Origin: Actinokineospora inagensis DSM 44258
GTDB lineage: Bacteria > Actinomycetota > Actinomycetes > Mycobacteriales > Pseudonocardiaceae
DNA: 64,000 nt
Assembly: GCF_000482865.1 (NCBI RefSeq)
Contig: NZ_KI519517.1
Location: 1-64,000 of the forward strand
Direction: 5' to 3'
Below are positions 56,586-64,000 of this stretch, piece after piece. Position 1 is the first letter of the stretch; each line of letters starts with the position of its first letter. Under the pieces are notes generated by a model. That model was not told the DNA's origin, did no database searches, and worked only from the letters and a program-made list of their open reading frames with translations. A program made the translations under genes and the position numbers.

Positions 56586-57266
56586 ATGAGCAGCCCCTAC
56601 GGGCCGTCCGGGCAGGACCCGCAGCAGCAGTGGGGCGGTCAGCAGCAGCCCCCCTACGGACAGCCGTCCGGTACCCCCTCCGGCGGGTTCCCCGCGCAGG
56701 GCTACCCGCAGCAGCAACCGGGCTATCCCGGTTACGGCCAGCCGCAGCAGCCGTACGGGGACCCGAACCAGCAGCAACAGCCTTACGGTGACCCCAACCA
56801 GCAGCAGTACGGCGGTTACGGGCAGCAGCCGCAGCAGCAGTACCCGGGCCAGTACGGCCAACAGCCCCAGTATGGCCAGCAACCGCAGCAGTACGGCCAG
56901 TACCAGCCGGGCTACCCGGGGAGCCTGCCGCAGGAGAAGAAGAAAAGCGGCGCCTGGATCTGGATCCTGGTCGGCGTGCTCGTGGTGATCGTGGGCGCGG
57001 TGGCGGTGCTCGGGTTCGTCAAGCCGGGCTGGTTCAACAAGAAGGTCTTCGACGTCAGCGCGGTCCAGTCGGGCGTGAAGTCGATCCTGACCGACAAGTA
57101 CAGCGTGGACAACGTCGACTCGGTGAGCTGCCCGGCGGACCAGGAAGTCAAGAAGGACAACCAGTTCACCTGCAAGGTCACCATCGGCGGCCAGGAGAAG
57201 TCGGTCACCATCACCGTGCGCAACGACAACGGTGAGTACGAGGTGGCCCCGCCGAGCGACAAGTGA
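56586..57266 (+). CDS. Gln/Pro-rich membrane protein with DUF4333-like domain
   Basis: 226 residues. A PQQQP-rich cytoplasmic segment to about 115, one membrane helix (AWIWILVGVLVVIVGAVAVL) and a small outer domain with two Cys (VSCPADQ, FTCKVTIGG) resembling DUF4333. Syntenic with Rv2091c next to helY. It is architecturally akin to the three genes at 34076-36593. GGAGG lies 6 nt before ATG 56586. Confidence 0.83.
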   Translation: MSSPYGPSGQDPQQQWGGQQQPPYGQPSGTPSGGFPAQGYPQQQPGYPGYGQPQQPYGDPNQQQQPYGDPNQQQYGGYGQQPQQQYPGQYGQQPQYGQQPQQYGQYQPGYPGSLPQEKKKSGAWIWILVGVLVVIVGAVAVLGFVKPGWFNKKVFDVSAVQSGVKSILTDKYSVDNVDSVSCPADQEVKKDNQFTCKVTIGGQEKSVTITVRNDNGEYEVAPPSDK

Positions 57267-57303
57267 GTCGCTTCCGGGCGTGGTGACGGGGGAGGATCTC
57301 GGC

Positions 57304-58503
57304 GTGACCGACGTCGAAGTCCGCCCCCTCGCCGAGTCCGAGCTGCGCGCCGCGCTCGACCTGTTCCGCGTCGCCCTGCACCGCACCGCCATCCCGGACG
57401 AGCAGTGGGCGGCGGTGCGGCGTTCGTTCGAGCCCGGCCGCACCCTCGGCGGTTTCGTCGACGGCACGCTCGCGGGTACCGCGCTGTCCTGGACGTCGGA
57501 TTTCGTGGTGCCCGGTGGCGCGGTCGTGCCGATGGCGGCGGTGACCAGGGTCGGTGTGCGCACTGACTTCCGGCGGCGTGGGGTGCTGACGGCGTTGATG
57601 CGCCACCAGTTGGCCGACGCCGCCGAGCGCGGTGAGGTGTTGGCGACGCTGCGCGCCACCGAGCCGGTCATCTACCCCCGGTTCGGCTACGGTCCGGCCT
57701 CGACCAGCGCGAAGACCGCCGTGCGGACCCGCGGGGCCGGCCTGCGCCCGGACGTGCCGACCGGCGGCCGGGTTCGGGTGGTCGACGCGGATGAGGCGCT
57801 GCGGGTGCTGCCGGAGATCTACCGCCGGGTCGGTCGTGTCCCCGGCACGATGGGCCGCCCCGAGTACTGGTGGACGGTGTTCTACGAACGGGCTTTCGTG
57901 GCGCGCGAACCAGTGCACATCGCTGTCCACAGTGGACCCGACGGCGACGACGGGTTCGCCATGTACCGCACGGAACCCGGCGCGGCCCCGAAGATGACCG
58001 CGACCGTGTCGGTGGAGGACTTCGTCGCCGCCGATCCCGGTGTGGTCGCCGGGCTGTGGCGGTTCCTGGTCGGGATCGACCTGGTCGACGAGGTGACGGT
58101 GTGGAACCGGCCCGCCGACGAGCCGGTGGCGGCGATGCTGGTCGACTCGCGCGCGGCCACCGTCGACATCCAGCCGGACCTGTGGGCGCGGGTGGTGGAC
58201 GTCGAGGCGGCGCTGGCTGCCCGTGCGTACGGTCCCGGCTCGGTCGTCGTCGAGGTCGTCGACCCGCTGCTGCCCGCCAACTCCGGCCGCTACCGGGTCG
58301 GTGCGGACGGCGCCGCCCGCGCCGACGACACCGCCGAGTTGGTGGTGGACGTGGACGTGTTGCCGATGCTCTACCTGGGTGCCTGGCGGGTCAGCGCGCT
58401 CGCCGGGCTCGGCAGGCTGCGCGAGGTCGTGGCGGGCGCGGCGGAGCGGGCGGACTCGGTGTTCGCCGTGCGCCGGGCGTCGTGGTCCGGCACGTACTTC
58501 TAG
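57304..58503 (+). CDS. Eis-like multi-domain GNAT acetyltransferase
   Basis: 399 residues. N-terminal GNAT (VGVRTDFRRRGVLTALMRHQL acetyl-CoA loop), a second degenerate GNAT and a sterol-carrier-like C-terminal domain (VDVLPMLYLGAWRV). Eis proteins acetylate aminoglycosides and other amines at several sites, with the C-terminal carboxylate as part of the active site (ends GTYF). GTG 57304 follows GGGGGAGG by 8 nt. Confidence 0.88.
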   Translation: MTDVEVRPLAESELRAALDLFRVALHRTAIPDEQWAAVRRSFEPGRTLGGFVDGTLAGTALSWTSDFVVPGGAVVPMAAVTRVGVRTDFRRRGVLTALMRHQLADAAERGEVLATLRATEPVIYPRFGYGPASTSAKTAVRTRGAGLRPDVPTGGRVRVVDADEALRVLPEIYRRVGRVPGTMGRPEYWWTVFYERAFVAREPVHIAVHSGPDGDDGFAMYRTEPGAAPKMTATVSVEDFVAADPGVVAGLWRFLVGIDLVDEVTVWNRPADEPVAAMLVDSRAATVDIQPDLWARVVDVEAALAARAYGPGSVVVEVVDPLLPANSGRYRVGADGAARADDTAELVVDVDVLPMLYLGAWRVSALAGLGRLREVVAGAAERADSVFAVRRASWSGTYF

Positions 58504-58619
58504 GCTCGCCCATTCGCCTGCCGCGCACCGCGTTCGGGGCAATTCCGGACCGTTCGGGAACCCGCGCCGCCACTCTGGTGTCCAGTGTCCGCACGGCTGG
58601 ACCACTTGAGAGGAAGCGG

Positions 58620-60527
58620 ATGAACAGACCCGGCTTATCGGCCGCGATCACGGTCGCGATCGCGGTGGGCGCGGTCGTGGCGCTGGCCCCGACCGCCACG
58701 GCGGACGTCCTCGGCGGACGGGACGCGGTGCCCGGCAGCTACATCGCCGTCTACCGGAACGGCGCCCAGGCGGACCCGGATGCCTTGGCGCACCGGTATT
58801 CCGGGCAGGTTCGGCACCGGTTCGAGCACGCCCTGCGCGGGTTCTCGGTCACCATGGACGAGCGTTCGGCGCGGCGGCTGGCGGCGGACCCCGCGGTCGC
58901 GTACGTGCAGCGCGACCAGCGGGTCCGGGTCGAGGGGGAGCAGCCGAACCCGACGTCGTGGGGGCTGGACCGGATCGACCAGCGCACCCAGCCGCTGGAC
59001 AGCAGCTACCACTACTCGACGACGGCCACCAACGTCACCGCGTACGTCGTGGACACCGGGATCCGGGTCACCCACGAGGACTTCGGCGGCCGCGCGGTGT
59101 GGGGCACCAACACCACCGGTGACGGCAAGGACGAGGACTGCGAAGGCCACGGCAGCCACGTGGCGGGCACCATCGGCGGCACCGACTACGGCGTGGCCAA
59201 GGGCGTGAAACTGGTCGCGGTCAAGGTCCTCGACTGCGACGGCGAGGGCACCAGCGAGGGCGTCGCGGCCGGTCTGGACTGGGTCGTGGCCAACCACGTG
59301 TCCGGCCCCGCGGTGGCCAACCTGTCCCTCGGCGGCGACGCGCCCGACCAGGTGATCGAGGACGCCGTCCGGCGGACCATCGCCGACGGCGTGATCACGT
59401 CTGTCGCGGCGGGCAACCAGAACGAGGACGCGTGCGCGCACTCCCCGGCCCGGGTGCCGGAGGCGTTGACGGTGGCGTCGGTGGACGAGGGGGACCAGCG
59501 CTCGTCGTTCGCCAACTACGGGTCCTGTGTGGACCTGTTCGCGCCGGGTGAGTACATCTGGTCCGCGAGCAACGGCTCCGACACCGACTTCGCGCTGCTC
59601 AGCGGCACGTCGATGGCCACCCCGCACGTGTCCGGCGCGGCGGCGCTGCTGCTGGCCCGCGACCCCGCGCTGACCCAGGCGCAACTGGCGGGCGGGTTGC
59701 TGCTCGACGCCACCCCGGACGTCGTCGGTGATCCGCAGGGCTCGCCGAACCGGCTGCTGATCGTCAACACCGGCTACCGGCCGACCTACCCGCTGGTCGC
59801 CGATCCCGGCGTGCGCGCCGGTCGGGTCGGCACCCCGATGAGCGTGCCGCTGTCGGTGGCGGGCGGCACCGCGCCGTACACCTGGACCTCGACCGCGCTG
59901 CCCGCCGGGCTCACCCTCAACGCGTCGACCGGCCTGATCTCCGGCACCCCGACGGCGACCGTGCTGAACCGGTCGGTGACCGCGACCGCGAAGGACAAGA
60001 CCGGCAAGACCGGGGCCGTGACGTTCCGGGTGTACACCACACCGGCCGGTTGGACCTGCTCGGCCAAGGGGCAGAAGCTGGTCAACCCCGGGTTCGAGGC
60101 GGGCAGGCAGACCGGCTGGGGCCAGTCCCGGACCTTGGTCATCGACGACTCCGGCACCGGCGCCAACGCCCCCCGCACCGGCAAGTGGGCCGCCTACCTC
60201 GCGGGTTTCGGCTTCCCCTGGGACGACGAGGTGCACCAAGACGCCACGATCCCCGCCGACTGCCCGTACTCGACGTTCTCCTACTACGTGAAGACCACCA
60301 CCGAGGAGCCGCCAACCGCGCCGGTCACCGACACCCTGGTCCTGCGCGCGGACGCCACACCGCTGAGCACGGTGTCCAACCGGGACGCCGCGCCAGGCTG
60401 GACGCTCAAAACGGTCAACATCGGCCAGTTCGCGGGCAAGACCGTCCACTTCAGCTTCCGCAGCACCGAGAACACCGGCAACGCCACCGGTTTCATCATC
60501 GACGACGCCGCCCTCAACGCGAGCTAG
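58620..60527 (+). CDS. Secreted subtilisin-like peptidase with Ig-like and CBM-like domains
   Basis: 635 residues. Signal peptide (to about residue 28), I9 propeptide (about 36-105, SYIAVYRNG...VTMDERSARRLAADPAVAYV), S8 catalytic domain with Asp in YVVDTGIRV, His in GHGSHVAG and Ser in SGTSMATPHVSG, a putative-Ig (He_PIG) domain (about 395-475) and a C-terminal beta-sandwich with WTCSAKGQKLVNPGFEAG. An extracellular protease that could bind a surface. The 3' end overlaps the convergent exonuclease by 4 bp. Confidence 0.93.
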   Translation: MNRPGLSAAITVAIAVGAVVALAPTATADVLGGRDAVPGSYIAVYRNGAQADPDALAHRYSGQVRHRFEHALRGFSVTMDERSARRLAADPAVAYVQRDQRVRVEGEQPNPTSWGLDRIDQRTQPLDSSYHYSTTATNVTAYVVDTGIRVTHEDFGGRAVWGTNTTGDGKDEDCEGHGSHVAGTIGGTDYGVAKGVKLVAVKVLDCDGEGTSEGVAAGLDWVVANHVSGPAVANLSLGGDAPDQVIEDAVRRTIADGVITSVAAGNQNEDACAHSPARVPEALTVASVDEGDQRSSFANYGSCVDLFAPGEYIWSASNGSDTDFALLSGTSMATPHVSGAAALLLARDPALTQAQLAGGLLLDATPDVVGDPQGSPNRLLIVNTGYRPTYPLVADPGVRAGRVGTPMSVPLSVAGGTAPYTWTSTALPAGLTLNASTGLISGTPTATVLNRSVTATAKDKTGKTGAVTFRVYTTPAGWTCSAKGQKLVNPGFEAGRQTGWGQSRTLVIDDSGTGANAPRTGKWAAYLAGFGFPWDDEVHQDATIPADCPYSTFSYYVKTTTEEPPTAPVTDTLVLRADATPLSTVSNRDAAPGWTLKTVNIGQFAGKTVHFSFRSTENTGNATGFIIDDAALNAS

Positions 60528-61450
60528 GCGGCGCCGAGCGCGGTGAGCAGTCGGTCCACAGCGGACCCCAGCCCCCACCGCTCCTGCAGGTGCCGCACCC
60601 GGTCGACGTCCACCGGGTGCGGCACCTCCGGAGTCCCGGTCGCCTCGATCGCCACATCGGTCGCGACCCGAACCACCAACGGCGCCTTCGCCAGGTAGTC
60701 CGCGTCGTGCTCGAACGCCTCACGCACCCGCAGCGGCACATCCTTCGACCCAGCCGCCGCCGCCTCGACCAGCGCCGCCAACGACCCGAACTTCGTGATC
60801 AGCTTGGCGGCCGTCTTCTCCCCGATGCCGGTGATCCCAGGCAGGCCATCCGACGGGTCACCGCGCAGGACAGCCATGTCCGCGTACGCCAGCCCCTGGG
60901 CAGGCAGCCCATAACGGGCACCGAGTTCCACCGGCCCAACCACCTCGGCCTTCGACCAGCCACGCCCCACGTACACCACCCGCACCGGGGTCGGCTCATC
61001 CCGCACACACTGGAACAGATCCCGGTCACCAGTAATGATCTCCACCGGCGCCGCCACCTCCCGGTGCGCGAGAGTCCCGATGACGTCGTCGGCCTCGTAA
61101 CCCCCCGCCTGCGCCGTCGCGATCCCCAACGCGTCCAACAGCTCGATGATCACCGGCACCTGCGGGGTCAACGTATCCGGCACCACCTCCGCGTTGACCC
61201 CCGGATCCGCCACCCGCTGCGCCTTGTAACTGGGGATCGCGTCCACCCGAAACTGCGGCCGCCAATCCGCGTCCAGACACGCCACCAGCCGCGCCGGGCC
61301 CCGGTCACCGAGGATCTGCGCGATCATCCCCGCAAACCCGCGCACCGCATTCACCGGCACCCCATCCGGCGAGGTCATCGACTCCGGCAGGGCGAAGAAC
61401 GACCGGAAGTACAAACTGGCCGAGTCCAACAACACGAGAGGTCCACTCAC
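60524..61450 (-). CDS. 5'-3' exonuclease (FEN/PolI-N type)
   Basis: 308 residues. It shows the N-terminal 5'-3' exonuclease fold of DNA polymerase I as a stand-alone protein: LLDSASLYFRSFF, ACLDADWRPQFR, GYEADDVIGTLA, ITGDRDLFQCV and H3TH motif GLPGITGIGEKTAAKLI. Syntenic with Rv2090. A role in RNA primer or flap removal is expected. GTG 61450 is 6 nt after CAGGCT, a possible leaderless -10. Confidence 0.9.
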   Translation of the reverse strand: MSGPLVLLDSASLYFRSFFALPESMTSPDGVPVNAVRGFAGMIAQILGDRGPARLVACLDADWRPQFRVDAIPSYKAQRVADPGVNAEVVPDTLTPQVPVIIELLDALGIATAQAGGYEADDVIGTLAHREVAAPVEIITGDRDLFQCVRDEPTPVRVVYVGRGWSKAEVVGPVELGARYGLPAQGLAYADMAVLRGDPSDGLPGITGIGEKTAAKLITKFGSLAALVEAAAAGSKDVPLRVREAFEHDADYLAKAPLVVRVATDVAIEATGTPEVPHPVDVDRVRHLQERWGLGSAVDRLLTALGAA

Positions 61451-61754
61451 GCCTGCAGCCTGCCACAGGTCCCCCACAGAAGCCGGCGTCGAGACCCGCA
61501 CGGCACCCACCCCACCCGCTGCGATGCCGGCCTGCCCTGCTACCGCCAACCGACCCGCCACTCACACAGCGTCGCTGGGCACCCCCTCGCCGAGCCTGCC
61601 CATCACCTTCTCCACCTCTCAAACCGCCGTTTGATGGCGGACACTCAAGCCTTCGTTGGGGCGAGCTGAATAAGGAGAGGGTCGGAGGTCGGGAATGGCG
61701 AAAGAGGCAAGGAATATCGGCCAACCAGCCCTCGCCCCCCGCCACCGCACCACA

Positions 61755-62087
61755 ACCCACCCCACGACCACCCTGCACCGCACCCCTCGAAACCCACCCC
61801 ACATCGACAAAGGCCGCCAACCCACCCCACGCGCCCTGAAACCCGCCCACCTCGACGAGGTCGCCCGCCCCGCATGCCTCGAAACTCGCCCATATCGACG
61901 AGGCCGCCAACCCGCCCCGCGCCCCTCGAAACCCGCCCACATCGACGAGGCCGCCAGCCCGCCCCGCATGCCTCGAACCCCGCCCATATCGACGAAGGTC
62001 GCCACCCTGCACCGCGCGCCTCGAAACCAACACCCACATCGACGAAGGCCGCCAACCCGCCCCGCGCGCCTCGGAACCCGCCGATAC
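61755..62087 (+). repeat. ~47-bp tandem repeat, about 7 units
   Basis: The unit CCTCGAAACCCGCCCACATC then gacgaggccgccaacccgccccgcgcg repeats with 43-50 bp spacing. The first units are the most diverged. Roughly one unit also flanks copy A of the long element, in inverted orientation. Confidence 0.85.
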
Positions 62088-62318
62088 CAACCGCCCGCTG
62101 GGGTGAAGTTGTTTTGTTTGGGGGGAGCGGTGGCCTAAGCCGGCAGGCGGGTAAGGCCACGTCTTTCCAGTGGCCCCGCCTTTAGCCTTACCCAGGCCGC
62201 CGCTAGGGGCCCCAAACAAAACAACTTCACCCCAGCGGGCACAGCCCGCAAAATCTGGCGCCCGAGGCCGGCGTCGCCGCCAGGCGACCAGGCCGAACCC
62301 CGAGGCGCAGCCGAGGCC
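62015..62318 (-). repeat. Long interspersed element, copy B
   Basis: Inverted copy of 28-325. The central hairpin arms are 62093-62123 and 62210-62240. The flanks match copy A with few substitutions, including the GGCGCCAGAT boundary. See the copy A entries for the compensatory changes. Confidence 0.8.
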
Positions 62319-62426
62319 CAGTGCCCCCTCACACCAAGATCAACCGAGAACACAGCCTAACGAGAACCACCGACACCCCACCGCCCCCAAGCCCCCACGC
62401 ACGCTGAACCCCCACCCCATCGGCGA

Positions 62427-62432
62427 TAGGCT
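62427..62432 (+). promoter_or_regulatory. -10 box for the M24 peptidase gene
   Basis: TAGGCT, 7 nt before ATG 62440. Confidence 0.55.
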
Positions 62433-62439
62433 GCAGACC

Positions 62440-63573
62440 ATGTCGACCATCGCCGCCTCCGTAGACCCCGACCTGCTGCGCGCCCGCCTCACCCGAGCCA
62501 AAGCCGCCGCAGGTACCGCAGGCGCCGACGCCCTCGTCATCGCCCCCGGCTCGGACCTGCGGTACCTCATCGGCGGCACCGGTTCGTCCTTCGAGCGGCT
62601 CACCGCCCTGGTCGTCCCCACCACCGGCGACCCCGTCCTCGTCGTCCCCAAGCTCGAAGCCCCCGGTTACAGCGGCCTCCCCCTCGACGATCTGGGCGTC
62701 CGCACGGCCACCTGGGTCGACAGCGAAGACCCGTACGCGCTCGTCGCGGGCACCATCAGCAACGCGGCCCGGGTCGCCATCGGTGACATGCTGCCCGCGC
62801 TGCACGTACTCCCGCTGCGCGACGCCCTGCCCGGGTCCGAGCAGGTCCTCGCAGGCCCCATCCTGCGGGAGCTGCGCATGCGCAAGGACGCCGCCGAGGT
62901 CGACGCCCTCCGGGCCGCGGGTGCCGCCATCGACCGGGTGCACGCCAGGGTGGGGGAGTGGCTGCGCCCCGGCCGCACCGAGGCCGAGGTGGGCGCCGAC
63001 ATCGCCGCCGCGATCCTGGCCGAGGGGCACGCGACCGTCGAGTTCGTCATCGTCGGGTCCGGCCCGAACGGTGCCAGCCCGCACCACAGCGTGTCCGACC
63101 GGGTGATCACCACCGGTGACGTCGTCGTGGTCGACATCGGTGGGTCGACCGCCGAGGGCTACAACTCCGACAGCACCCGGGTCTACTCCGTCGGCGAGCC
63201 GCGCGACGCTGACGTCGCCGAGACCTACGCCGTGTTGGCCGCCGCCCAGCGCGCCTCCGTCGAGTCGGTGCGGCCGGGCGTGACCGCCGAGTCCGTCGAC
63301 GCCGCCGCCCGCTCCGTCATCGCCGACGCCGGGTTCGGTGAGTACTTCATCCACCGCACCGGCCACGGCATCGGCCTGGACGTGCACGAGCACCCGTACA
63401 TCGTCGCGGGCAACGACCTGGTCCTGGAGCCCGGCATGGCGTTCAGCGTCGAGCCCGGCATCTACCTGCCGGACCGGTGGGGCGCCCGCATCGAGGACAT
63501 CGTGGTGGTCACCGCGGACGGGGTCGAGTCGGTCAACAACCGCCCGCACGAGCTCGTGGTGCTCCCCGGATGA
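62440..63573 (+). CDS. M24 family Xaa-Pro dipeptidase/aminopeptidase
   Basis: 377 residues. N-terminal creatinase-like domain and a C-terminal pita-bread metallopeptidase with metal ligands in VVVVDIGGS, TEGYNSDSTRV, HRTGHGIGLDVHE, SVEPGIYLPDRWG and RIEDIVVV. It removes N-terminal residues next to proline or cleaves X-Pro dipeptides. Syntenic with Rv2089c (pepE). The mRNA is probably leaderless, and the stop overlaps the Lrp gene (ATGA). Confidence 0.92.
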   Translation: MSTIAASVDPDLLRARLTRAKAAAGTAGADALVIAPGSDLRYLIGGTGSSFERLTALVVPTTGDPVLVVPKLEAPGYSGLPLDDLGVRTATWVDSEDPYALVAGTISNAARVAIGDMLPALHVLPLRDALPGSEQVLAGPILRELRMRKDAAEVDALRAAGAAIDRVHARVGEWLRPGRTEAEVGADIAAAILAEGHATVEFVIVGSGPNGASPHHSVSDRVITTGDVVVVDIGGSTAEGYNSDSTRVYSVGEPRDADVAETYAVLAAAQRASVESVRPGVTAESVDAAARSVIADAGFGEYFIHRTGHGIGLDVHEHPYIVAGNDLVLEPGMAFSVEPGIYLPDRWGARIEDIVVVTADGVESVNNRPHELVVLPG

Positions 63574-64000
63574 GCGAACTGGAACCCATCGACAAGGCCA
63601 TCGTCCGCGAGCTCGCCGCCGACGGCAGACGCAGCTTCACCGACCTCGCCGAACGCGTCGGCCTGAGCGTCTCCGCCGTCCACCAGCGCGTCCGCCGCCT
63701 CGAACAACGCGAGGTCATCCGCGGCTACGCGGCCCGCCTCGACGCCGAGGCCATCGGCCTCCCCCTCACCGCCTTGATCTCCCTCACCCCCATCGACCCC
63801 GCCGCCCCCGACGACTACCCCCAACGCCTCGAACACATCCCGGAAATCGAATCCTGCTACTCCGTAGCAGGCGACGAGTCCTACATCCTCCTAGTCCGCG
63901 TCGCCTCCCCCACCAACCTCGAAGACCTCCTCCGCAAAATCCGCGAATCCGCCAAAGTCTCCACCCGCACCACCGTCGTCCTCTCCACCCCTTACGAGGG
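63570..64000 (+). CDS. Lrp/AsnC-family regulator (truncated by window end)
   Basis: At least 143 residues, running off the 3' edge. An AsnC-type helix-turn-helix (DKAIVRELAADGRRSFTDLA, VGLSVSAVHQRVRRLE) is followed by the RAM effector-binding domain (CYSVAGDESYILLVRV). ATG 63570 overlaps the M24 stop as ATGA, so it is cotranscribed with the peptidase and may regulate amino-acid use. Confidence 0.9.
   Translation, partial: MSELEPIDKAIVRELAADGRRSFTDLAERVGLSVSAVHQRVRRLEQREVIRGYAARLDAEAIGLPLTALISLTPIDPAAPDDYPQRLEHIPEIESCYSVAGDESYILLVRVASPTNLEDLLRKIRESAKVSTRTTVVLSTPYE

Larger units (their letters stand above)
61451..62439. other. Gene-free region with tandem repeat and element copy B
   Basis: About 990 bp. 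A 47-bp tandem repeat (about 61755-62087) is followed by hairpin copy B and a GC-rich flank. Open frames are repeat artefacts. Confidence 0.75.

Noticed and set aside
61619-62160. Minus-strand proteins with FEARGAGWRP-like repeats
   Set aside because: They are translations of the 47-bp tandem repeat in several frames, not genes.

Overview
The window is chromosomal DNA of a very GC-rich actinobacterium. Gene content and order resemble the Mycobacterium tuberculosis Rv2130c-Rv2089c segment: mshC, a PAC2 protein, hisE, a RecB-like nuclease, trmI, mpa, dop-pup-prcB-prcA, pafA, pafBC, tatAC, helY, a DUF4333-like protein, a 5'-3' exonuclease and an M24 peptidase. The accessory genes and small membrane genes suggest Pseudonocardiales (Actinokineospora/Saccharothrix/Amycolatopsis-like). 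That placement is inference from gene order and style, not from a search.

Layout. 1-13.7 kb is mostly accessory and signalling: a three-gene phosphatase/kinase/response-regulator operon, a lipoprotein, a zinc-ribbon SDR, a GAF histidine kinase, a P450 convergent with a flavin oxidase, and an OmpR-type two-component pair. 14.3-24 kb holds the RNA helicase HrpA and a block (MEDS/ATPase anti-sigma-like protein, DUF427 protein, ion channel) flanked by two large arrays of 19-bp TGTG-N11-CACA dyads, then a class V aminotransferase. 24-34 kb has an intracellular subtilase with a small partner, mshC, an MFS exporter, a 192-bp tandem repeat array, PAC2, HAD phosphatase, hisE, a RecB-like nuclease, a site-2 protease and trmI. 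34-57 kb is the Pup-proteasome region (mpa, dop, pup, prcB, prcA, inverted pafA, pafB, pafC) with tatA/tatC, lipid kinases and helY. 57-64 kb has an Eis-like acetyltransferase, a secreted subtilase, the exonuclease, a repeat cluster, an M24 peptidase and a truncated Lrp regulator.

How it works together. Pup is attached to substrates by PafA, removed by Dop, and delivered by Mpa to the PrcBA proteasome. Pup here already ends in GGE, so no deamidation is needed. PafB and PafC are WYL proteins that in mycobacteria activate DNA-damage genes through promoters of the form TTGTCRGTG-N8-TAnnnT. Exact or near-exact copies of that promoter precede mpa, the RecB-like nuclease and helY, so the window appears to carry both the activator and several of its targets.

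The most unusual content is non-coding. An interspersed element with a TAGGCTGG-attcGGGGGCTGCTCAG core occurs about 15 times, mostly just after stop codons and pointing back into the gene; many copies have a PafBC-like promoter at the correct spacing. Oppositely oriented copies bound the two dyad arrays. A separate roughly 300-bp element with a 31-bp inverted repeat and compensatory changes lies, inverted, near both ends of the window.
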